8,046 nt of DNA from Candidatus Poseidoniales archaeon. GTDB taxonomy: Archaea; Thermoplasmatota; Poseidoniia; Poseidoniales; Poseidoniaceae. The translations under genes and the position numbers were made by a program. The stretch is taken from NCBI GenBank assembly GCA_003602535.1, contig QQSA01000108.1, positions 1 through 8,046 on the forward strand, written 5' to 3'. Below are positions 1 to 5,902 of this stretch, piece by piece (position 1 is the first letter of the stretch; every line of letters starts with the position of its first letter). The notes below the pieces were generated by a model that was not told the origin of the DNA, ran no database searches, and saw only the letters and a list, made by a program, of their open reading frames with translations.

Positions 1-8
1 TTGACGCA

Positions 9-578
9 ATGATTCAAGTCATATGTCCATCAGCCGCTGGTATGGACTGGGAAGAAGTGAAAGTTCCGGGGCCAGGTCCTAAGATGCTGTGGCCAATGGC
101 TTGGTCATTACTTCCATTGACCGGTGGTCTCCTTCTAATTCTCCTAAAGGGAGGAGGATTACTAGCAACATTTTTCCTAGCATTTGGTCTAATGCTATCA
201 CTGATTGCAGTTTGGTTTGGAGTCAATGCACTTCCAGGCCGTGTTGATATGCTTGTATTGTTGGTTACACCATTTGGTGCATTTATTCTATTCTTCCAAC
301 CTCCAAATATTGTTCAGGCAATTTTAGCAATAATTGTGTGGACAATTAATTACCGTACAGCAGCAACATTGTCAGCACTTTCAGGCAAAGCGTACCGTTG
401 TGATTGGGATCCTCGTAGAGTTCTTCCCGATATTGAAGGAGCGACTTATATTCATCGAAAGTGGGCGGCAAGACCTCTTTTTAGAGTAGGGTCAAACATG
501 GTTAGAGGTGTAAGGGATAATGACAAAATCATGTTGGAAGCAGATGAGCCAATCACTTTCACATTCAGCGAAGAGTGA
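9..578 (+). CDS. Four-helix integral membrane protein, unknown function (N-terminus uncertain)
   Basis: I do not recognise this protein. It is up to 189 residues long. Four hydrophobic stretches, at about residues 28-47, 50-70, 80-96 and 99-115, look like membrane helices. They are followed by a polar, soluble C-terminal part of about 70 residues with paired charges (CDWDPRR near 131-137, and an acidic end). This suggests a small polytopic membrane protein with a cytoplasmic tail. The start is unclear. The ATG at 9 is only eight bases from the window edge and the frame stays open to the edge, so the true gene may begin outside. An internal ATG at 42 (MDWEEVKVPG) gives a natural short polar N-terminus before helix 1 and may be the real start. 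No Shine-Dalgarno is visible before either. The next gene follows after 39 bases in the same direction, so the two could be co-transcribed. Confidence 0.7.
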   Translation: MIQVICPSAAGMDWEEVKVPGPGPKMLWPMAWSLLPLTGGLLLILLKGGGLLATFFLAFGLMLSLIAVWFGVNALPGRVDMLVLLVTPFGAFILFFQPPNIVQAILAIIVWTINYRTAATLSALSGKAYRCDWDPRRVLPDIEGATYIHRKWAARPLFRVGSNMVRGVRDNDKIMLEADEPITFTFSEE

Positions 579-580
579 GC

Positions 581-590
581 AAAATAATAC
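581..590 (+). promoter_or_regulatory. Possible archaeal TATA-like element for the gene at 618
   Basis: The short gap between the first two genes has an A/T-only run, AAAATAATA at 581-589, about 28-37 bases before the ATG at 618. No Shine-Dalgarno precedes that ATG. A TATA element at roughly this distance would produce a leaderless or near-leaderless transcript, the common archaeal arrangement. The match to the consensus is weak and the spacing slightly long, so this is tentative. Confidence 0.25.
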
Positions 591-617
591 TCTACTTCAC
601 CTAATACCTCCTAAGAT

Positions 618-1199
618 ATGCACGATTATCCATTAGACATTAGAGGGCTAATTTTACGACACCTATATCCCAAGATTGAGTATCGTTGGGTAGCGCCATT
701 TCTATGGGATGGTGCATTTGACATAAGGGAGCACGTCATCGATTCTAAATCGATTAGAAAGTATCAGATTCTTCTCGAAGTTGATTGTTCAGGCTTTGGA
801 AGAATTGTTCCAAGAGCGGCAGGCATTGCCGCTAGACAAGGCCGAATCACATTAGCTAATGATCTGCTTTCAGCACATATGCTTGGGATTAGACCTGATA
901 TGGCATTGGAGGCGAGAGCACTGAGCTTACTTAACGATGAAAAGAGGATGGTAAAGCGTCTATTAAATCGTAATCGGGAGTGGCCAAAAGATGTGTGGAA
1001 CCTACAAGATATACCTGCTTGGATGATACCTCCTTTCATCAGAAAGTTCCGGGCAGTAGTCAATAGTCGCTCGGTGACAATAATTTCTGGCGGACATCTA
1101 CTAGCATCAGGAAACTGGGTTTGGAGTTATCCAGAAAAGTCTCATATCGCCTCTGATGTAACTATTAGTTACAATCTCAAAACATGTGAATTTGTGTAG
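618..1199 (+). CDS. Hypothetical soluble protein, 193 residues
   Basis: I do not recognise this protein and will not assign a function. It has no signal peptide and no convincing membrane helix. The N-terminal third contains the aromatic-rich stretch YRWVAPFLWDGAFD (about 22-35). The middle, about 65-120, reads as amphipathic helices rich in Ala, Leu and Arg (RAAGIAARQGR, then LNDEKRMVKRLLNRNREW). The last 50 residues look more beta-like (SVTIISGGHLLASGNWVW, then SDVTISYNLKTCEFV). Net charge is basic in the middle. The ATG at 618 is the first in frame and has no Shine-Dalgarno; the upstream bases TACCTCCTAA resemble the complement of one. It lies 39 bases after the membrane-protein gene and 126 bases before the probable purE start. 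The continuous 193-codon frame with ordinary codon use supports a real gene. Confidence 0.7.
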   Translation: MHDYPLDIRGLILRHLYPKIEYRWVAPFLWDGAFDIREHVIDSKSIRKYQILLEVDCSGFGRIVPRAAGIAARQGRITLANDLLSAHMLGIRPDMALEARALSLLNDEKRMVKRLLNRNREWPKDVWNLQDIPAWMIPPFIRKFRAVVNSRSVTIISGGHLLASGNWVWSYPEKSHIASDVTISYNLKTCEFV

Positions 1200-1325
1200 A
1201 TGTATTGTTTCGGTTAAGACTTCGAGCATGTGACATATTGGAACTAGTAGGCAGATAAAACTGGCTCCTAAAGACACTTCAATTCACGCGGTACGTTGAT
1301 GAACCACCGTCCATGGCACAACATC
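1200..1325 (+). promoter_or_regulatory. Intergenic region upstream of purE, probable promoter
   Basis: These 126 bases hold no convincing gene. An A/T-rich element, GATAAAAC around 1254-1261, is the best TATA-like candidate. It predicts transcription beginning in the 1280s, giving a short leader if translation starts at 1299 or 1326. A small imperfect dyad, ATGT-G-ACAT at 1228-1236, could be chance. T-rich bases just after the previous stop (TGTATTGTTT at 1201-1210) could help terminate the upstream gene. None of these is strong alone. Confidence 0.3.
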
Positions 1326-1332
1326 ATGGACG
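1308..1332. repeat. 8-bp perfect inverted repeat across the probable purE start codon
   Basis: CGTCCATG at 1308-1315 is matched exactly by its reverse complement CATGGACG at 1325-1332, with a nine-base spacer. The right arm contains the ATG at 1326, the best start codon for PurE. As RNA it could form a hairpin hiding the start codon. As DNA it could be a dyad operator. About one such repeat is expected by chance in 8 kb, so position is the main argument. Confidence 0.4.
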
Positions 1333-1808
1333 TTACAATCCTATTAGGTTCAAAGTCAGACATGCCTGTTGCAGAAAAGTGTACTAAGATTCTCGATCAT
1401 TTTGGAGTTTCTTACCAATTACGTGTTGCGAGTGCTCATCGCTCACCTGCTTTCGTAGAACAAATCATTCACGACGCAGAAGCCGATGGCTGTACTGTAT
1501 TCATTGCGATGGCAGGTTTAGCAGCAGCTCTTCCAGGGGCAGTAGCAGCATTGACCACCAAGCCGGTGATTGGGGTGCCATGTGGCGGTAGAGTCCCATT
1601 CGATAGTTTGCTATCAATCGTACAATTGCCTCCAGGTGTTCCTGCTGCGACAGTAGGTGTTGACCGTGGAGACAATGCGGGATATCTTGCAACGCAAATT
1701 CTAGCACTCGGTAACGAGACCTATGCTGCAGCACTCAAGCAAAACAAACTAGACCAGGTTGCTAAGGTAAAGCAAATGGATGCAGAGGTCAACGGAAGGG
1801 ATGCTTGA
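1326..1808 (+). CDS. purE: PurE-type 5-(carboxyamino)imidazole ribonucleotide mutase / AIR carboxylase
   Basis: PurE makes 4-carboxy-5-aminoimidazole ribonucleotide in de novo purine synthesis, in the cytoplasm, usually as an octamer. From the ATG at 1326 the protein has 160 residues, the normal length. It shows the family motifs in order: GSKSD (8-12), SAHRSP (36-41, with the catalytic His38), AGLAAALPG (63-71), DSLLSIVQLPPGVPAATVG (93-111) and DNAG (116-119). Sequence style is that of class I and archaeal PurE. The ATG at 1326 is preferred because PurE normally starts a few residues before the GSxSD motif; an ATG at 1299 or a TTG at 1296 would add a nine- or ten-residue extension (MNHRPWHNI). 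One oddity is Ala68, where class I enzymes typically have His (GAAHLPG). No purK is in the window, so whether the substrate is N5-CAIR or AIR plus CO2 is open. The stop overlaps the guaAb start. Confidence 0.93.
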   Translation: MDVTILLGSKSDMPVAEKCTKILDHFGVSYQLRVASAHRSPAFVEQIIHDAEADGCTVFIAMAGLAAALPGAVAALTTKPVIGVPCGGRVPFDSLLSIVQLPPGVPAATVGVDRGDNAGYLATQILALGNETYAAALKQNKLDQVAKVKQMDAEVNGRDA

Positions 1809-2755
1809 TGTTTGATGCTGCTTCATTCATTGAAGAATCAGCACAAAAAATGAAGGATGAAATTGATGAAACTGCAATTATTGCTTGCAGTGGTGGCGTC
1901 GATTCTACAGTAGCTGCTGTTATTGCCAACCAGGCTATTGGAGACAAATTGCATTGTGTGTATGTTGACACCGGCTTAATGCGAAAAAATGAAACTGCTG
2001 AGATTCAAGAAATGCTTGCATCCCATGGTCTGAATCTTACAACCGTATTCGCTGAAGAGCGATATTTCGAAGCACTTTCTGATGTAACAGAACCTGAGCA
2101 AAAGCGTAAGATAATCGGTGAGTTATTCATTAGAATCTTTGAGGAAGAACAAGCAAAAGTTGGAGCGAAATATTTGGTTCAAGGAACAATTGCTCCAGAT
2201 TGGATTGAATCAGGAGGCGGTGTTCGTGACACTATCAAGAGTCATCACAATGTAGGTGGATTACCAGAAGATATGACTTTGGAAGTTGTTGAACCGCTAC
2301 GTGATCTTTACAAGGATGAAGTTAGAGATCTTGCGCGTGCACTTGAAATTAGAGTCGCAGACCGTCAGCCATTCCCTGGGCCGGGTCTAGCAGTTCGCTG
2401 TTTAGGGTCTCTTACTCCTGAGAGAGTTCATGTCGTTCGTGAAGCATGTGCGATTGTTGAAGAGGAATTCGAAGCGGCGGCAGCTGAAGGTAAGATGGAA
2501 ATTCCATGGCAATATTTCGCAGCACTTCTTCCGGTTCGCTCTGTCGGAGTTCACGGAGATGTTCGTGCATACGGAGAAACAGTAGTTGTAAGAGCAGTTC
2601 AATCATTAGATGGGATGTCAGCAAGATACTCAGAGATACCTCATGACATTCTTGCAAAGATTAGTACTAGAATTACTAACACTGTGAAGGGAGCAGTCAA
2701 TCGTGTAGTTTACGACATCACCCACAAACCACCCGGAACTATCGAGTGGGAATGA
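1808..2755 (+). CDS. guaAb: GMP synthase subunit B (ATP-pyrophosphatase and dimerisation domains)
   Basis: This subunit adenylates XMP and aminates it to GMP, using ammonia from a separate glutaminase subunit (GuaAa), in the split form typical of Archaea. From the ATG at 1808 it has 315 residues. There is no glutamine amidotransferase domain, and the length fits stand-alone GuaAb. Visible motifs are the PP-loop SGGVDS (28-33), VDTGLMR (53-59), QGTIAPDWIES (125-135), KSHHNVGGLPE (144-154), FPGPGLAVR (189-197) and the C-terminal VNRVVYDITHKPPGTIEWE, the conserved XMP-binding and dimerisation end. The start overlaps the purE stop in TGATG, which implies translational coupling. A TTG at 1805 is in frame one codon earlier but is less likely. 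The partner guaAa is not in this window and is probably elsewhere in the genome. Confidence 0.95.
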   Translation: MFDAASFIEESAQKMKDEIDETAIIACSGGVDSTVAAVIANQAIGDKLHCVYVDTGLMRKNETAEIQEMLASHGLNLTTVFAEERYFEALSDVTEPEQKRKIIGELFIRIFEEEQAKVGAKYLVQGTIAPDWIESGGGVRDTIKSHHNVGGLPEDMTLEVVEPLRDLYKDEVRDLARALEIRVADRQPFPGPGLAVRCLGSLTPERVHVVREACAIVEEEFEAAAAEGKMEIPWQYFAALLPVRSVGVHGDVRAYGETVVVRAVQSLDGMSARYSEIPHDILAKISTRITNTVKGAVNRVVYDITHKPPGTIEWE

Positions 2756-2767
2756 TTTTGTTCATTC
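2750..2767 (+). terminator. Weak hairpin and T-run after guaAb
   Basis: GAATGA at 2750-2755, which includes the guaAb stop, is the reverse complement of TCATTC at 2762-2767. The T-rich loop is TTTTGT. An oligo-T tract right after a stop is a typical archaeal termination signal; the 6-bp stem is short and AT-rich. This may end the purE-guaAb transcript, but the evidence is thin. Confidence 0.25.
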
Positions 2768-2770
2768 ACC

Positions 2771-2780
2771 GTTAAATGAT
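2771..2780 (+). promoter_or_regulatory. Possible TATA-like element for the heparinase gene
   Basis: TTAAAT at 2772-2777 lies about 25-29 bases before the ATG at 2801, the expected place of a TATA box for a leaderless archaeal mRNA. There is no Shine-Dalgarno before that ATG, which fits. The similarity to the consensus is modest. Confidence 0.25.
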
Positions 2781-2800
2781 TGAAGCACTTCGCTGTATCA

Positions 2801-4639
2801 ATGAGGATTGTACCATTTGCACTAGCATGCTTGGTAGTCTTCACTGGATTTCAAACACTACTTGAAGGATTAGACCCGTATACTGATTATGATGTTGAAC
2901 ACATGAACGAGTTCTGGAATTCAGAGGATAGTCATGTATATTGTAAAAGAACAAATCCTTCTTTACAATCTGTCGAAATAGCAGAGAATATAATTTCTGA
3001 TGATGAAATATTTTTGCTACGTTATTGGGATTCAGTAGAAATTTCTAAGTCATCAATGGATTGGAGTGAAGATCCATTTGATGATACTACATGGCAATTT
3101 TATTACCATAGTTTGAGGATGGTTAGTTACTTGGTTAGCTCGTATGAATATACAGGTGAAATCAAGTTTCTTGATGAGGCAAAATGGTATATTGAAAGTT
3201 GGATAGAACACAACCCGGGACCCAAAAAACAAGCGAGTGTAAAGGCATGGAGTGATCATAGTACTGCGAATAGAATCTGTACATTTTTGCAATTCTGGGA
3301 CCACTACCGAGATTCACCAATAGAAGATGAAACATTTTCAAAACTGTTTTTGAATATCTTGAGACTACATGGAGAGTTTACTGCAGACCCAGATAACTAT
3401 TATTGGGGTCATAATCATGGAATCTATCAAGACCGTGCATTGTTACAATTAGCAATTTTGTTTCCTAATTTTGAGCAAAGTAGTGTGTGGGAAGAGATAG
3501 CCACTGAAAGATTAGAAAAGCATCTTCATGAAGATTTTACAGAATCTGGAGTACATAAGGAACATAGTCCTGCATACCATTACCTAGCGTTGTCGCTAAT
3601 GATGAGTATAGATGAGTTCAACAAGCATTATGACATGGAAAATGACTTGCTAGAGTCAAAGATATATTCTATGCAAGAATATCTAGCCTATATTGTGAAG
3701 CCCGATGGTACATTTCCACTTGTAGGAGATTCAGGTTTAGAGTATGGTCTAAGAATCAAGGAAAGCAGTATTGTAAGTGAGAATTTGCTCAATCTAAAAT
3801 TGAGATCTAGTACAGAACCACTGACAAATCATTGTATTGGATACGTAGACTCAGGTGTTGGCATCAACAAATTACAATTTTCTGATGGCAATGAATTTTA
3901 CTTATCGATGTTCAGTGCATTTCACAGTACTGCGCATAAACAAAGCGATGATCTATCATTTGTCTTGACTTATGGAGAAACAGATTATTTTGTAGACTCG
4001 GGGAAATATAACTATGATGAGAGCGATAAATTTAGGCAATATGTAAGAAGTGCTTTCGCTCATAATACCATAGTTGTAGACGATCAAACTTATGATTCTA
4101 AGAACCCAGGTAATGTTGGTAAATCTGAATTATATGATTACAAATGTGAAGAAGATTATTCGGTTTTCCGAGGTAGGCATTCCTTTTATCATGGAGTGGA
4201 AATTATCCGAAATGTTGTGATAGTTTATGAAAAAGGTGTGTTCATTCATGACACCATCTCCTCAAACGAATATCACAAATATTCACAGAATTTCCATATT
4301 GGAAATGATGTGGATATCTCAGTAAATGATAACGGGGAAATGACCTTGAATAGTACTATTGATAATACTTCAATCAGTATGTTTCAACTTGAAGATTTCG
4401 AAGATGTGGAACTTTTTTCAGGCTCGACAGATCCAGTTATGGGCTGGAGATCTGAAACTTTCAATCAAATCGATCCTATTACTTCTGTAATTTACACTCA
4501 ATCAGGAAGAGATGTAGAATTTAGAACTTTAATCTCATTCGGCCATGATGGTTTCACAATTGAGATTCATGAAACAGATGAAGGAGATTATCGATACGAA
4601 ATTTCCGATGACACTGGAGCAGTAACTACTATTCAGTAA
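2801..4639 (+). CDS. Heparinase II/III-family polysaccharide lyase, exported or membrane-anchored
   Basis: This is a 612-residue protein of the heparinase II/III fold: an (alpha/alpha) barrel followed by a beta-sandwich. Members cleave uronic-acid polysaccharides by beta-elimination. Residues 1-23 form a hydrophobic signal peptide or anchor (core PFALACLVVFTGF), so it should act outside the membrane. The helical half includes AWSDHSTANR (149-158), WGHNHGIYQDRA (202-213, with Asn205 and His206 matching the family's Asn/His site) and HSPAYHYL (255-262, with Tyr259 as probable catalytic Tyr). The C-terminal half begins near 374 with FHSTAHKQSDDLSF, then VDSGKYNYD (398-406) and RSAFAHNT (416-423), a very typical Hepar_II_III_C core. 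Gln381 stands where HxH is usual. The ATG at 2801 puts the signal at the very N-terminus; an in-frame TTG at 2780 would add seven residues. Hand counts on a few 60-base lines give 30-42% GC, against 48-57% in purE/guaAb lines, which hints at acquisition. The exact substrate cannot be told. Confidence 0.88.
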   Translation: MRIVPFALACLVVFTGFQTLLEGLDPYTDYDVEHMNEFWNSEDSHVYCKRTNPSLQSVEIAENIISDDEIFLLRYWDSVEISKSSMDWSEDPFDDTTWQFYYHSLRMVSYLVSSYEYTGEIKFLDEAKWYIESWIEHNPGPKKQASVKAWSDHSTANRICTFLQFWDHYRDSPIEDETFSKLFLNILRLHGEFTADPDNYYWGHNHGIYQDRALLQLAILFPNFEQSSVWEEIATERLEKHLHEDFTESGVHKEHSPAYHYLALSLMMSIDEFNKHYDMENDLLESKIYSMQEYLAYIVKPDGTFPLVGDSGLEYGLRIKESSIVSENLLNLKLRSSTEPLTNHCIGYVDSGVGINKLQFSDGNEFYLSMFSAFHSTAHKQSDDLSFVLTYGETDYFVDSGKYNYDESDKFRQYVRSAFAHNTIVVDDQTYDSKNPGNVGKSELYDYKCEEDYSVFRGRHSFYHGVEIIRNVVIVYEKGVFIHDTISSNEYHKYSQNFHIGNDVDISVNDNGEMTLNSTIDNTSISMFQLEDFEDVELFSGSTDPVMGWRSETFNQIDPITSVIYTQSGRDVEFRTLISFGHDGFTIEIHETDEGDYRYEISDDTGAVTTIQ

Positions 4640-4650
4640 GATTGATTTGT
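4640..4650. other. Convergent gene junction, 11 bases
   Basis: Only eleven bases separate the stop of the lyase gene from the stop of the opposing small membrane-protein gene. The plus-strand sequence ATTGATTTGT is T-rich and could serve as a weak oligo-T terminator for the lyase. No hairpin is visible. Transcripts from the two sides probably overlap at their 3' ends. Confidence 0.35.
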
Positions 4651-4878
4651 TCACAGGGGGGTTTTGAATCCCATTGCTCTGATGACACACCAACCGGCTC
4701 TTGCCTCAAATATTGCAAATGCACCACCAAAAATGGTTGCACCCACAGCATACCACCAAATGACTCCTTCCAATGCACCGGCGAGAATAATCCCTGCAAG
4801 AACAGCAGCTCCTACCAATGCCAAAAGCCCCATCCTCAATCTAACAGCCTTGCCTTTTGCTCCTATGTTACACTGCAT
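4651..4878 (-). CDS. Small two-helix membrane protein, YgaP-like (DUF2892) family
   Basis: This 75-residue protein has two hydrophobic segments, about 15-36 (MGLLALVGAAVLAGIILAGA) and 39-57 (VIWWYAVGATIFGGAFAIF). A short positively charged start (CNIGAKGKAVRLR) precedes them and the conserved-looking end RAGWCVIRAMGFKTPL (60-75) follows. The N-terminal 'N-G-RxxR' pattern and the 'GWC..R..G' end are the hallmarks of the DUF2892 transmembrane domain found alone or after rhodanese in YgaP; I assign the family from these patterns, not from a search. Its molecular role is unknown. It is the last gene of the crt operon: the ATG lies 13 bases after the crtB stop, with GGTGGT three bases upstream as a plausible ribosome-binding site. 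Two overlapping plus-strand frames here are antisense shadows: they lack family features and are rich in Ser/Thr/Pro/Cys. Confidence 0.72.
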   Translation of the reverse strand: MQCNIGAKGKAVRLRMGLLALVGAAVLAGIILAGALEGVIWWYAVGATIFGGAFAIFEARAGWCVIRAMGFKTPL

Positions 4879-4891
4879 ATTACCACCATTG

Positions 4892-5890
4892 CTATTGTTC
4901 AGTCGACATTTTAACCTTAAATTTGAGATAGTTAATCTTCATCCATAGTGACATCTTAGATATCTTTGACAATTTTAGAGGAGTAGTAAATACATCACCT
5001 GATCTTCTGATAATTTCGTTAAATATCTTCGAGTAAGCATCGAGCATGATTCTAGGCTGAACTCTAGAGCGTGGATCCAAGTATTCGAAAAGGTGCATTG
5101 CGGATGTTTGATGTCTGCGAACAATCTCAAAGTACTCTCGAATGAAAGATTTCCAAGAAGGGTTTTGTGCTAAGTTAGGATTTGATAAATCCTTGATTTC
5201 AAGATTGTGTGATGCAAGAACATCTTTTGGAAGATATACTCTTCCACGTTCGTAATCTTCAACAACGTCTCTTAGAACGTTGATTAGTTGCATTTGTATG
5301 CCTAAATCGATAGCATGCAATCTTGCTGACCTGTCTTCATAACCATAGATCTCGATTAATATCAATCCAACAGCAGATGCGACTTTGTAACAGTATGAAC
5401 GTAATTCATCCCAGGTATTACACTGAACAGGGAACAAATCATCTTCCATCCCTTCTATTACAGTTTCAAAGTCTTGTAGTCTAATTGTGTAGCGTTTGAA
5501 TACATCTTGTAGCGCGATGAAAATAGGGTGGTCGTCTGCTGTTATTTTGCCATTGTTTGCCCTATTGAGATTATTTCGTATTGATACCAAAGCCATTAGT
5601 CGTTGTTTGTGAATAGGTTCTGGGTTTGCTGGTGAGCGCCCCGAGTGTATATCTCGCAATAGGATGTCTCTTTCATTAGATTGTTTGAGTAACCTTTCGG
5701 TCACGATGACATTTGGCTCATCATCTCCGTCAACAATATCATCGACCCAACGACACAGTGCGTAAACAGCATGGACGGCACGTCTTTTTTCAATCTCTAA
5801 AGCTGAAAATGAACTGAAGAATGTAGTTGAAGCGTTTTTACAAACACTTTGACAATGTGCGTAAGCACTATTGATAACTTGTTCATTCAT
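4892..5890 (-). CDS. crtB: Phytoene synthase (squalene/phytoene synthase family)
   Basis: CrtB joins two geranylgeranyl diphosphates head-to-head, via prephytoene diphosphate, to make 15-cis-phytoene, the first committed carotenoid step, at the membrane surface. The protein has 332 residues, normal for the family. Both Asp-rich Mg-diphosphate motifs are intact: DDIVD (50-54) and NVLRDVVED (204-212), the latter continuing into YERGRVYLP (213-221). Other family marks are YALCRWVDD (43-51), EGMEDDL (146-152) and YCYKVASAVG (166-175). It follows the desaturase gene by nine bases; GAGG at 5901-5898, overlapping that gene's TGA, sits seven bases before the ATG and is a good Shine-Dalgarno core. Because the neighbour is a CrtI-type desaturase, C40 phytoene is the likely product. 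A C30 dehydrosqualene or squalene synthase has the same motifs and cannot be excluded from sequence alone. Confidence 0.92.
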   Translation of the reverse strand: MNEQVINSAYAHCQSVCKNASTTFFSSFSALEIEKRRAVHAVYALCRWVDDIVDGDDEPNVIVTERLLKQSNERDILLRDIHSGRSPANPEPIHKQRLMALVSIRNNLNRANNGKITADDHPIFIALQDVFKRYTIRLQDFETVIEGMEDDLFPVQCNTWDELRSYCYKVASAVGLILIEIYGYEDRSARLHAIDLGIQMQLINVLRDVVEDYERGRVYLPKDVLASHNLEIKDLSNPNLAQNPSWKSFIREYFEIVRRHQTSAMHLFEYLDPRSRVQPRIMLDAYSKIFNEIIRRSGDVFTTPLKLSKISKMSLWMKINYLKFKVKMSTEQ

Positions 5891-5896
5891 TGTGAT

Positions 5897-5902
5897 TCCT
5901 CA
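5897..5902 (-). promoter_or_regulatory. Shine-Dalgarno of crtB, overlapping the crtI stop
   Basis: On the minus strand the crtI stop TGA runs into GGAATCACAATG. The GAGG core pairs with the archaeal 16S 3' end and is seven bases from the crtB ATG. It supports the 5890 start and indicates re-initiation after crtI. It contrasts with the plus-strand genes here, which have no such site. Confidence 0.6.

Noticed and set aside
764..1063. Minus-strand frame of 99 residues inside the unrecognised gene at 618-1199
   Set aside because: Since the plus-strand gene is itself hypothetical I considered this, but the plus frame is longer, complete and co-oriented with its neighbours; the minus product looks like a random reading.
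1469..1734. Minus-strand frames within purE
   Set aside because: Shadows of a conserved PurE coding region; no motifs, and overlapping a gene whose identity is secure.
2402..2657. Minus-strand frames within guaAb
   Set aside because: Antisense to the conserved GuaAb C-terminal region; low-complexity Leu/Cys/Phe composition and no independent support.
2801..2836. Lipoprotein signal (ALAC near residue 10 of the lyase)
   Set aside because: The residues before Cys do not fit a lipobox and the Cys is too close to the N-terminus; an ordinary signal peptide or anchor is simpler.
2776..2865. ATG at 2776 as the lyase start
   Set aside because: It is in a different frame from the lyase and meets a stop soon after, at about 2863-2865.
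4656..4661. Run of six G followed by T at the end of the small membrane-protein gene
   Set aside because: Explained by the Thr-Pro-Leu codons at the C-terminus; no partner for a hairpin was found.
4642..4948. Two plus-strand frames of about 90 residues opposite the small membrane-protein gene
   Set aside because: Antisense to the DUF2892-like gene. Their products are rich in Ser, Thr, Pro and Cys without any family pattern, while the minus frame has two membrane helices and recognisable conserved ends and fits the operon spacing.
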